A program made the translations under genes and the position numbers. Below are positions 1-5,853 of a stretch of 8,982 nt of DNA, piece after piece. The notes below the pieces were generated by a model, which was given only the letters and a program-made list of their open reading frames with translations, was not told where the DNA came from and ran no database searches. The first letter of the stretch is position 1, and every line of letters starts with the position of its first letter. The stretch comes from an uncultured Dermabacteraceae bacterium (lineage in GTDB: Bacteria; Actinomycetota; Actinomycetes; Actinomycetales; Dermabacteraceae): NCBI GenBank assembly GCA_943913905.1, contig CALTZZ010000093.1:1-8982 (forward strand), in the 5' to 3' direction.

Positions 1-1019
1 ATGCTCTCCTTTCCCTCGGCGAGGGCGGGACACCCCTCGTGCGTGTTCCCAGTCTCAGCGACGCCCTCGAAGCCGAGGCCTACGTCAAAGTCGAGGGAAT
101 GAACCCCACGGGGAGCTTCAAGGACCGCGGCATGGTGAGCGCCATGACGAAGGCAACGCTCGACGGAGCCAAAGTGGTGGTGTGTGCCTCGACAGGGAAC
201 ACGTCGGCTTCCGCTGCTGCCTATGCGGCCCAGGCGGGCCTCGGATGTGCGGTGCTGATTCCTGAAGGGAAGATTGCGGCGGGCAAGCTCGCGCAGGCTG
301 TCATGCATGGCGCTACCTTGGTTCAGGTCCGCGGAAACTTCGATGACTGCTTGGAAATTGCCCGAAAGCTCGATGCGCAGTTCCCCGTTGAACTGGTGAA
401 TTCAGTTAATCCCTATCGATTGCAGGGGCAGAAGACCGCCGCGTTCGAGGTGTGTGATGCGCTTGGTCGGGCCCCAGACATCCACTCGTTACCCGTGGGA
501 AACGCCGGAAATATTAGTGCGTATTGGATGGGGTATAGGGAGTATGCCGAGGCGGGCGTCACTGAAGCTTGCCCGCAGATGTTTGGTTTCCAAGCCGCAG
601 GCGCGGCGCCTTTCGTTGAGGGGCGTCCCATCACAGAACCGGACACAGTCGCAACGGCAATCCGGATTGGTGCACCGGCATCGTGGGATCTCGCGGTAGC
701 CGCTAGAGACGAATCGCGTGGGCTGATTAATGCCGTGACCGATGAGCGCATTATGGAGGCTCAGGCATTCCTCGCGTCCGATGCTGGAGTGTTCGTAGAA
801 CCGGCGTCGGCGGCGCCGGTTGCTGGCCTGATGGAGCTTGCAACTGCTGAACGAGACCTCCGGCCGGATGAACGGCGCATTAAGCCAGGAAGCACCGTTG
901 TTGTGACAGTGACGGGGCATGGGTTGAAGGACACTCAGACGGCGCTCGAACACAAGGCTGTTGAGCCCGTGGTGATCGATGCTGACGTGAACGAAGCAGC
1001 GGCGGTGATGGGACTGTGA
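1..1019 (+). CDS. thrC: Threonine synthase, 5' end outside window
   Basis: This PLP enzyme converts O-phospho-L-homoserine to L-threonine and phosphate, the last step of threonine synthesis, in the cytoplasm. The reading frame is open from the first full codon at 3-5, and the residues before the GTG at 39 (SLGEGGTPLVR) are conserved family sequence, so the gene starts upstream of the window; perhaps 20-25 residues are missing. The fragment has 338 residues against about 350-360 for the family. The PLP lysine lies in NPTGSFKDRG (codon 120-122). STGNTSASAAAYAA, GKLAQAVMHGA, NSVNPYRLQGQKTAAFE and GNAGNISAYW are all present in order, and the C-terminal part has VEPASAAPVAGL and VTGHGLKD. The stop TGA overlaps the GTG start of thrB in GTGA, so the two are probably translationally coupled. 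A homoserine dehydrogenase gene is the expected upstream neighbour in related genomes, but it is not visible here. Confidence 0.97.
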   Translation, partial: ALLSLGEGGTPLVRVPSLSDALEAEAYVKVEGMNPTGSFKDRGMVSAMTKATLDGAKVVVCASTGNTSASAAAYAAQAGLGCAVLIPEGKIAAGKLAQAVMHGATLVQVRGNFDDCLEIARKLDAQFPVELVNSVNPYRLQGQKTAAFEVCDALGRAPDIHSLPVGNAGNISAYWMGYREYAEAGVTEACPQMFGFQAAGAAPFVEGRPITEPDTVATAIRIGAPASWDLAVAARDESRGLINAVTDERIMEAQAFLASDAGVFVEPASAAPVAGLMELATAERDLRPDERRIKPGSTVVVTVTGHGLKDTQTALEHKAVEPVVIDADVNEAAAVMGL

Positions 1020-1942
1020 GAATCAGTCATATGCGGAGCCAGGCTTTTCCCTGCGCGACGAGCGCCAATTTGGGACCGGGCTTCGATACCTTAGGTCTCG
1101 CGCTCGAATTTCGTGACTCCTACACTCTCGAGGTCACCACGAGCGATATCGACGTGCGGATCGAGGGGGAGGGGGAAGACGATCTTCCCCGCGACGAGAC
1201 GCATCTTGTTGTGCGCGCCATTCGGGACACGCTTGAGGCAGTCGGCGCCCCGCAGGTGGGCATCCGGCTGACATGCCGCAACGTGATTCCCCACGGACGC
1301 GGCCTGGGGTCGAGTGCTGCCGCCATTGTTGGGGGCATTGCGCTGGCTCGGGGAGTCATCGACGAGCCACAGGTGCTTGACGATCAGGCGATGTTGGAAA
1401 TCGCGACCTCGATCGAGGGGCATCCGGATAATGTGGCTCCGGCCATTCTTGGCGGAGCAACACTTGCTTACATGGACGCCGGCGCGCCGCGCGCTCATCG
1501 GCTCACGCTCGCTCAGCACGAAGCGGGCGCGGGCATTTCACCGATCATTGTGTCTCCTCTGCGGCCCGTGTCCACGGCCGTTGCTCGCGGTCTCTTGTCG
1601 CCGGAGGTTCCACGTGCCGACGCCACCTTCAATGTTGCCCGTTCTGCACTGTTAGTACACGCGTTGATGTCGGACCCGTCGCTTCTCCTTGCAGCAACTG
1701 CCGACCGTCTTCACCAAGATGTGCGCTCGGAAGTGATGCCGCAATCTATTGAACTGATTCGCATGCTCCGCCAGGAATCCCACCCCGCTGTGCTTTCTGG
1801 GGCGGGACCAACGGTGCTCGTGCTGAATGGGGATGCCCGCACGATCGCGGCGCGTGTATCGAGCATGGTTGACGAGCCAGACCAGTGGCGAATTGCGCAG
1901 GTCCCAGTTGCAGAAAGTGGCATCGCTGCTGTGTTAGGCTAA
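1016..1942 (+). CDS. thrB: Homoserine kinase (GHMP family)
   Basis: ThrB transfers phosphate from ATP to L-homoserine, making the substrate of ThrC. The protein has 308 residues, the usual family length. It shows the N-terminal ATSANLGPGFDTLGLAL, the GHMP ATP-binding loop PHGRGLGSSAA at residues 92-102, EGHPDN at 134-139, and the C-terminal glycine motif SGAGPT at 261-266. The GTG at 1016 overlaps the thrC stop by 4 nt, which favours translational coupling. An in-frame ATG at 1031 is a possible alternative and would remove five residues; both lie before the conserved N-terminal motif and neither has a strong Shine-Dalgarno sequence. The gene ends TAA, and the arm of a long inverted repeat begins two bases later. 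Its function is clear; only the exact start is open. Confidence 0.97.
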   Translation: MRISHMRSQAFPCATSANLGPGFDTLGLALEFRDSYTLEVTTSDIDVRIEGEGEDDLPRDETHLVVRAIRDTLEAVGAPQVGIRLTCRNVIPHGRGLGSSAAAIVGGIALARGVIDEPQVLDDQAMLEIATSIEGHPDNVAPAILGGATLAYMDAGAPRAHRLTLAQHEAGAGISPIIVSPLRPVSTAVARGLLSPEVPRADATFNVARSALLVHALMSDPSLLLAATADRLHQDVRSEVMPQSIELIRMLRQESHPAVLSGAGPTVLVLNGDARTIAARVSSMVDEPDQWRIAQVPVAESGIAAVLG

Positions 1943-1943
1943 A

Positions 1944-2041
1944 AATCGCTTGGCTGTCTCAGGTGCTTTTGCCGACCGAGCTCCAGAATTGATGTGAAAT
2001 TCTCCGGGGCTGTCTGGGACCTGATCCTGAGCCGAGCGATT
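1944..2041 (+). promoter_or_regulatory. Long imperfect hairpin between thrB and rho
   Basis: An inverted repeat spans almost 100 nt just after the thrB stop. Positions 1944-1955 pair with 2030-2041 (12 bp, one G-T wobble). Inside this, TCAGGT at 1959-1964 pairs with ACCTGA at 2019-2024. Further in, AGCTCC at 1979-1984 pairs with GGGGCT at 2006-2011 (one wobble), and AGAATT at 1985-1990 pairs with AATTCT at 1998-2003 around a 7-nt loop. No T-tract follows. It could end the thrCB transcript, or be part of the rho leader if transcription from thrB continues or a promoter lies further upstream. The pairings were found by eye and no folding energy was computed. Confidence 0.5.
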
Positions 2042-2078
2042 CTCACACACCACATGGTGCTCTCTTCCTCGGTGTCTT

Positions 2079-2084
2079 TATGGT
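2079..2084 (+). promoter_or_regulatory. Possible -10 element for rho (weak)
   Basis: TATGGT fits the actinobacterial -10 pattern TANNNT and lies about 120 nt upstream of the rho start. No convincing -35 hexamer is found 16-18 nt upstream (the sequence there reads about GGTGCT). The rest of 2042-2186 shows no better candidate. A 5-2-5 inverted repeat (CACCA CA TGGTG) at 2048-2059 lies just upstream. This is a guess from a short degenerate motif. Confidence 0.15.
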
Positions 2085-2186
2085 TTTCCACGCACCGATT
2101 GCATTCGACTCGTCAATAGCCACGATGTCAGTTGCCATGTTCATGATTGACCAAGAGACGCCTCAAACCACGGGATACATACCTGA

Positions 2187-2194
2187 AGAAAGGA
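2187..2194 (+). promoter_or_regulatory. Ribosome-binding site fixing the rho start
   Basis: AGAAAGGA lies 6 nt before the GTG at 2201, the spacing of a good Shine-Dalgarno sequence. The frame is also open back to a TTG at 2147, but that start has no such site, and the 18 extra residues are not part of the Rho N-terminal domain. The site therefore supports the GTG at 2201. Confidence 0.7.
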
Positions 2195-2200
2195 CCCCGG

Positions 2201-4231
2201 GTGACCACCACACACGCATCGGATGCGGCGAGCAATTCTCTCGCGTCCAAGAAGCTTCCCGAACTGCAAGCCATCGCTACAGGCATGGGAATTCGGGGTG
2301 TTCGAAAGCTCCGCAAGAGCGAACTCATCGCCGCAATCAGCGGCAAGCAAGGGCAGTCCGCGCCAGAAAATTCGAATAAGCAGGATTCCCCTGGCCAGCA
2401 GGACAAGTCCGTTCAGCAAGAGAAGCCCGCTCAGCAGGGGAAGTCCGCTCAGCAGGACAAGGCTGATCAGCAAGAGAAGTCCAGCTCGCATGGGCAGTCG
2501 ACCAGAAATGACCAGCCGGCCCGCGACAAGCAGGACACGTCAGCGAATCGGGACGATAGTGCTCAGACGCGGGACGATGAGTCCAACGCGGAGCGTTCGA
2601 ACAACACTCCTCGTCGTGAAGACGGTTCTGATGAAGGGCGCGGCGATGGAGAGCGCGGAAATCGTCGCTCACGCCCACGCCGGGTAGAAGACATTGAGCT
2701 GCCGGACGTGACGTCGCGCAACGGTGATGACGACGGTAAAGACGGCAAAGACGGGAAAGATGGCGACCGCGAAAACTCGCGCAACTGTCGAAACCGCCGC
2801 GATCGCAACCGCAACAACCGCGGAGGTCGTCAAGACGACGGCAACCGGTCCGACGACCAGCAGAACGACAACCAAGGCGAGCAGCAGGGTCGCGGACGCG
2901 GCAACCGCGATGGGCGGGACCGACGAGACGATCAAGACGGTGGCCGTCGGAATCGCCGTTCCCGTAACCGCGATCGCAACCGTAACCGCCGCGACAACGA
3001 CGAACCGCAGGTACGCGAGGATGATGTCCTCATTGGCGTAGCCGGCATCCTCGATATTCGCGATAACTATGCATTCGTGCGGACGACCGGCTACCTTCCT
3101 GGCCCGAGCGACGTGTACGTCTCCATGAACCAGGTGCGCAAATACGGCCTGCGTAAGGGAGATGCCATCGCGGGCAAGGTCAAGGCGCCTAAGGACGGCG
3201 AAGAACAGGCTCAGCAGCAGGATTTCCACCAGGGGAATTCGCGTAATCGCCACAGCCGCAAGAATCATTCAAAGTTCGCTGCACTGGTCAGTGTTGACGC
3301 CGTCAACGGGATGACTCCTGAACGCGCGAAGGCGCGCCAGGACTTCGGCAAGTTGACTCCGCTGTACCCGGATACTCGGCTCCGCCTGGAGACTACTCCG
3401 ACGCAGATTACTTCACGCATCATCGACATGGTCTCGCCTATCGGCAAGGGGCAGCGTGGCCTGATCGTTGCTCCGCCTAAGACGGGTAAGACGATCATCT
3501 TGCAGCAGATCGCTGACGCGATCACGAAGAACAACCCCGAGGCGCACCTCATGGTGGTGCTCGTGGACGAGCGCCCCGAAGAAGTGACCGACATGCAGCG
3601 CACGGTGAAGGGCGAAGTGATCGCTTCAACCTTCGACCGCCCGGCAGATGATCACACCACGGTGGCTGAACTCGCAATCGAGCGCGCGAAGCGACTCGTT
3701 GAGATGGGGCGTGACGTCGTGGTGCTGCTCGATTCGATTACCCGCTTGGGCCGGGCCTATAACCTGGCCGCCCCGGCATCGGGCCGAATCCTCTCGGGTG
3801 GTGTCGATTCGTCGGCACTGTACCCGCCGAAGCGCTTCTTTGGTGCTGCGAGGAACGTGGAAAATGGCGGATCGCTCACCATCCTTGCCACCGCACTTGT
3901 TGATACCGGATCGAAGATGGACGAAGTCATCTTCGAAGAGTTCAAGGGCACCGGTAACTGGGAGCTCAAACTTGATCGTCGCCTTGCAGAGCGTCGTATC
4001 TTCCCGGCGGTCGACGTTAACGCTTCGGGTACGCGCCGCGAAGAAGAGCTCATGGGCAATGAGGAGCTCGCGATCATGTGGAAGCTGCGTCGGGTGCTCA
4101 GCCAGCTTGAGCAGCAACAGTCGATCGAGCTCTTGCTTGAGCGGATGAAGAAGACACAGTCAAACAGTGAGTTCTTGATGACGGTTTCGAAGTCCACGCC
4201 GAGCGTTCCGCGTCAGCAGAACAACGAATAG
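2201..4231 (+). CDS. rho: Transcription termination factor Rho with actinobacterial insertion
   Basis: Rho is the hexameric RNA-dependent ATPase and translocase that releases nascent transcripts from RNA polymerase. The protein has 676 residues against about 420 in E. coli. The Rho_N helical domain covers about 14-47 (LPELQAIATGMGI, LRKSELIAAI). Residues of about 48-275 are a low-complexity insertion: Gln/Lys hexapeptide repeats, an acidic Ser/Asp/Glu part, then a basic Arg/Asn/Asp/Gly part. The RNA-binding OB fold starts near 276 (GVAGILDIRDNYAFVRTTGYL, SDVYVS) and has a second polar insertion at about 327-355. The ATPase domain shows Walker A PPKTGKT (425-431), Walker B DVVVLLD (505-511), the Q-loop SGRILSGGVD (527-536) and a C-terminal arginine-rich segment (LDRRLAERRIFPAVDVNASGTRREE). 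All catalytic motifs are intact. Long insertions of this kind are known in actinobacterial Rho and bind RNA in the M. tuberculosis protein; I infer a similar role here. Confidence 0.98.
   Translation: MTTTHASDAASNSLASKKLPELQAIATGMGIRGVRKLRKSELIAAISGKQGQSAPENSNKQDSPGQQDKSVQQEKPAQQGKSAQQDKADQQEKSSSHGQSTRNDQPARDKQDTSANRDDSAQTRDDESNAERSNNTPRREDGSDEGRGDGERGNRRSRPRRVEDIELPDVTSRNGDDDGKDGKDGKDGDRENSRNCRNRRDRNRNNRGGRQDDGNRSDDQQNDNQGEQQGRGRGNRDGRDRRDDQDGGRRNRRSRNRDRNRNRRDNDEPQVREDDVLIGVAGILDIRDNYAFVRTTGYLPGPSDVYVSMNQVRKYGLRKGDAIAGKVKAPKDGEEQAQQQDFHQGNSRNRHSRKNHSKFAALVSVDAVNGMTPERAKARQDFGKLTPLYPDTRLRLETTPTQITSRIIDMVSPIGKGQRGLIVAPPKTGKTIILQQIADAITKNNPEAHLMVVLVDERPEEVTDMQRTVKGEVIASTFDRPADDHTTVAELAIERAKRLVEMGRDVVVLLDSITRLGRAYNLAAPASGRILSGGVDSSALYPPKRFFGAARNVENGGSLTILATALVDTGSKMDEVIFEEFKGTGNWELKLDRRLAERRIFPAVDVNASGTRREEELMGNEELAIMWKLRRVLSQLEQQQSIELLLERMKKTQSNSEFLMTVSKSTPSVPRQQNNE
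2396..2485 (+). repeat. Five 18-bp tandem repeats inside rho
   Basis: Five in-frame 18-bp units each encode a QQ-x-K hexapeptide: QQDKSV, QQEKPA, QQGKSA, QQDKAD, QQEKSS. The nucleotide units are imperfect copies beginning CAGCA(G/A). Because the period is a multiple of three, gain or loss of a unit would change the length of the Rho insertion without a frameshift. A run of Gln/Lys-rich coding with similar composition precedes it. Confidence 0.85.
2735..2761 (+). repeat. Three 9-bp Gly-Lys-Asp repeats inside rho
   Basis: Three consecutive 9-bp units encode GKD-GKD-GKD and differ only at third codon positions (GGT/GGC/GGG, GAC/GAC/GAT). They lie in the insertion at the change from the acidic part to the Arg/Asn-rich part. 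Confidence 0.75.
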
Positions 4232-4246
4232 TCGCGTCGTCGACTC

Positions 4247-4282
4247 GCGAGGGCCCTGTAATGAGAGTTACAGGGCCCTCGC
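4247..4282 (+). terminator. Perfect 15-bp hairpin after rho, no T-tract
   Basis: Arms at 4247-4261 and 4268-4282 are exact reverse complements (GCGAGGGCCCTGTAA and its partner) around a 6-nt loop TGAGAG, starting 15 nt after the rho stop. The following bases (TATGCATACG) hold no T-run. The position fits a terminator between rho and rpmE, of the hairpin-only type proposed for actinobacteria; alternatively it protects a 3' end or processes the transcript. Confidence 0.75.
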
Positions 4283-4371
4283 TATGCATACGTGGGTTAT
4301 TCGTGGGAGACTGAACGACGGTTCTGGTTCACGGCCCACATTGTAGTGCCGACCCAGCGACTCACAACAAC

Positions 4372-4377
4372 AAGGAG
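4372..4377 (+). promoter_or_regulatory. Strong ribosome-binding site of rpmE
   Basis: AAGGAG lies 5 nt before the ATG at 4383, a near-perfect anti-16S match. It is the best Shine-Dalgarno sequence in the window, fitting a highly expressed ribosomal protein. The 5' region 4283-4371 must hold the rpmE promoter if the hairpin at 4247-4282 ends transcription, but I find no convincing -35/-10 pair. TGTAGT at 4342-4347 is only a weak -10 candidate. Confidence 0.8.
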
Positions 4378-4382
4378 CTCCC

Positions 4383-4598
4383 ATGAAAAAGGATATTCAT
4401 CCTACGTACGTCGAGACCGAGGTGTCCTGCACCTGCGGTAACACGTTCATGACCCGCAGCACCAAGGCTGGCGGAGTTATTAAGGCCGAGGTGTGCTCGG
4501 CTTGCCACCCGTTCTACACCGGCAAGCAGAAGATTCTCGATACCGGTGGCCGCGTGGCACGCTTCGAAGCCCGTTACGGCAAGAAGAACGCCAAGTAG
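4383..4598 (+). CDS. rpmE: 50S ribosomal protein L31, zinc-binding type
   Basis: L31 (bL31) lies at the 50S central protuberance and makes a bridge to the 30S subunit. The protein has 71 residues, the normal length. It carries the full Cys set C16, C18, C38 and C41, so it is the zinc-containing (C+) form and not the Cys-less RpmE2 that replaces it under zinc limitation. The signature CSACHPFYTGKQKILDTGGRVARF is present from residue 38. The ATG has a strong ribosome-binding site. A hairpin separates it from rho and a T-tract terminator separates it from prfA, so it is probably a single-gene unit. Putative L31 leader RNAs have been described upstream of actinobacterial rpmE; I could not recognise one with confidence in 4283-4371. 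A zinc-regulated Cys-less copy may exist elsewhere, but nothing here shows it. Confidence 0.98.
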   Translation: MKKDIHPTYVETEVSCTCGNTFMTRSTKAGGVIKAEVCSACHPFYTGKQKILDTGGRVARFEARYGKKNAK

Positions 4599-4606
4599 CT
4601 TTTCCT

Positions 4607-4655
4607 AGCGGCGTCGGCATCCCGCCTCCATGTGGGTTGCCGGCGTCGCTTTTTT
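4607..4655 (+). terminator. Intrinsic terminator of rpmE
   Basis: The stem pairs 4608-4623 with 4634-4649 (16 positions with two G-T wobbles and one T-T mismatch) around a 10-nt loop at 4624-4633, closed by A4607-T4650. Six Ts at 4650-4655 follow at once. The hairpin begins about 10 nt after the rpmE stop. This is the only classical stem plus T-tract terminator I see in the window. Confidence 0.92.
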
Positions 4656-4660
4656 GTGCG

Positions 4661-4686
4661 TTGACGCGCTGATGTGCGCGTACGCT
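4661..4686 (+). promoter_or_regulatory. Candidate prfA promoter with internal inverted repeat
   Basis: After the rpmE terminator the prfA operon needs its own promoter. TTGACG (4661-4666) resembles a -35 and TACGCT (4681-4686) fits TANNNT, but the spacer is only 14 nt, short for a housekeeping sigma factor. ACGCGC at 4664-4669 and GCGCGT at 4676-4681 form a perfect 6-6-6 inverted repeat between and over these elements, which could be an operator. The evidence is motif matching only. Confidence 0.22.
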
Positions 4687-4712
4687 TGTGTGGTTAGGTC
4701 TGGAAAATGAGT

Positions 4713-4727
4713 CCCGCCGGTGGCGGG
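4713..4727 (+). promoter_or_regulatory. Short GC hairpin in the prfA leader
   Basis: CCCGCC at 4713-4718 and GGCGGG at 4722-4727 form a perfect 6-bp stem with a 3-nt loop, which two G-T wobbles could extend. It ends 10 nt before the prfA Shine-Dalgarno sequence. It could affect ribosome access or mRNA stability; no regulator is implied by the sequence. Confidence 0.4.
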
Positions 4728-4737
4728 GTGTGAGTGC

Positions 4738-4743
4738 GGAAGG
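4738..4743 (+). promoter_or_regulatory. Ribosome-binding site fixing the prfA start
   Basis: GGAAGG lies 7 nt before the GTG at 4751. The frame is open back to a GTG at 4688, but those 21 residues do not belong to the RF1 family, which begins with VFDNVSSLVNEYREL. The site favours the start at 4751. Confidence 0.7.
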
Positions 4744-4750
4744 TGTCGCC

Positions 4751-5848
4751 GTGTTCGACAATGTGTCGTCGCTGGTCAACGAGTATCGCGAGTTGGAGAA
4801 ACGGATGGCTGATCCGTCCCTTCACAGTGATCAGAACGCGGCGAAGCGAGTGGGGCGGCGCTACGCCGAGCTCGGGCCGGTGGTTGAGGCTTACGGTGAA
4901 TGGACTCAGGCCCATGACGATCTTGACACTGCACGGGAGTTTGCTGAAGAGGATGAGTCGTTTGCTGCGGAGGTGAAGCAGCTCGAAGCTCGGATCAGTG
5001 AGCTCCAAGCTCTATTGGAAGATCTTCTCGCTCCGCGTGACCCGGATGATGCGCGTGACGTGATCGTGGAAGTGAAAGCTGGCGCGGGCGGTGCTGAGTC
5101 CGCCTTGTTTGCGGCGGAGCTCGTTCGCATGTACCAGGCTTATGCAACGAAGAATGGTTGGGCAACGGAAGTTATCACTGAAACCGAGTCTGACTTGGGC
5201 GGGATCAAGGACCTCGCGATGTCGATTCGTACGAAGGGCAACGTTGGGCCCGCCGATGGTGTGTGGGCGCATCTGAAATACGAGGGCGGTGTCCATCGCG
5301 TGCAGCGTGTCCCGGTGACTGAGTCGCAAGGCAGGATTCACACGTCAGCGGTCGGCGTTCTGGTTGTGCCGGAGGCAGACGAAGCAGATGAAGATGAGTA
5401 CCTGGCAGAGCAGATGGCCGCGAATAATTTGAGGATCGATGTGTACCGGTCCTCTGGTCCCGGTGGCCAGTCGGTGAATACCACGGACTCCGCGGTTCGC
5501 ATTACCCACCTGCCGACTGGGCTCGTAGTGAGCTGCCAAAACGAGAAGAGCCAGCTGCAGAACAAAGATCAGGCCATGCGTATTCTTCGCTCGCGGCTCC
5601 TGGACCTGGTGCATGCTGAGCAGGAGGCCGAAGCGTCGGCTACCCGCCGTTCCCAGGTGCGTACAGTCGATAGGTCTGAGCGAATTCGCACCTATAACTT
5701 CCCCGAGAACCGTATTGCCGATCACCGCACGGGATACAAAGCCAATAATTTGGACCACGTGCTCAACGGTGAGCTGGATGCCGTTGTGAAGTCAGCAATG
5801 GATGCTGACCGCGAAGCGATGCTTGCTGCCGCGGGCTCTGAGGAGTAG
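4751..5848 (+). CDS. prfA: Peptide chain release factor 1
   Basis: RF1 reads UAA and UAG in the ribosomal A site and triggers peptidyl-tRNA hydrolysis. The protein has 365 residues, close to the usual 355-360. An N-terminal helical domain (to about residue 100) is followed by the conserved AGAGGAESALFAAEL. The stop-codon recognition tripeptide is PVT at 188-190 in RVPVTESQGRIHTS; the PxT motif marks RF1 rather than RF2 (SPF). The catalytic GGQ is at 238-240 in SSGPGGQSVNTTDSAVRITH, and Q240 is the expected substrate of PrmC encoded next. The start is chosen from the ribosome-binding site at 4738-4743 and family alignment. prfA leads a close run with prmC (5-nt gap) and tsaC. Its own stop is TAG, an RF1-specific codon. 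Confidence 0.98.
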   Translation: MFDNVSSLVNEYRELEKRMADPSLHSDQNAAKRVGRRYAELGPVVEAYGEWTQAHDDLDTAREFAEEDESFAAEVKQLEARISELQALLEDLLAPRDPDDARDVIVEVKAGAGGAESALFAAELVRMYQAYATKNGWATEVITETESDLGGIKDLAMSIRTKGNVGPADGVWAHLKYEGGVHRVQRVPVTESQGRIHTSAVGVLVVPEADEADEDEYLAEQMAANNLRIDVYRSSGPGGQSVNTTDSAVRITHLPTGLVVSCQNEKSQLQNKDQAMRILRSRLLDLVHAEQEAEASATRRSQVRTVDRSERIRTYNFPENRIADHRTGYKANNLDHVLNGELDAVVKSAMDADREAMLAAAGSEE

Positions 5849-5853
5849 GACTC

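Noticed and set aside
39..41. GTG as the thrC start
   Set aside because: The codon is a valine inside the conserved GGTPLVR segment, and the frame is open to the window edge, so thrC is truncated by the window.
2048..2059. CACCA-CA-TGGTG inverted repeat as an operator
   Set aside because: Five-bp arms are expected by chance in a 258-nt region, and no regulator or second copy is visible.
2147..2181. TTGACC followed by a TACATA-like element as a rho promoter
   Set aside because: The spacer would be about 23 nt, too long for a normal sigma-70-type promoter, and the -10 match is poor.
2147..2200. Upstream extension of rho from a TTG at 2147
   Set aside because: The 18 extra residues are outside the Rho family N-terminus, and the GTG at 2201 has a well placed AGAAAGGA site.
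2080..2379. A 99-codon + strand frame bridging the rho leader and rho 5' end
   Set aside because: It overlaps the rho start in another frame, has no recognisable motif and no good ribosome-binding site.
2669..3268. A 199-codon open frame on the - strand with a very hydrophobic, membrane-like translation
   Set aside because: It lies antisense to the Arg/Asp/Asn-rich insertion of rho. The complement of such GC-rich, repetitive codons reads as Val/Ala/Ile-rich sequence, so the apparent membrane protein is a composition artefact. It has no family motif.
4688..4750. Upstream extension of prfA from a GTG at 4688
   Set aside because: The added residues do not match RF1, and a Shine-Dalgarno site fits the GTG at 4751.
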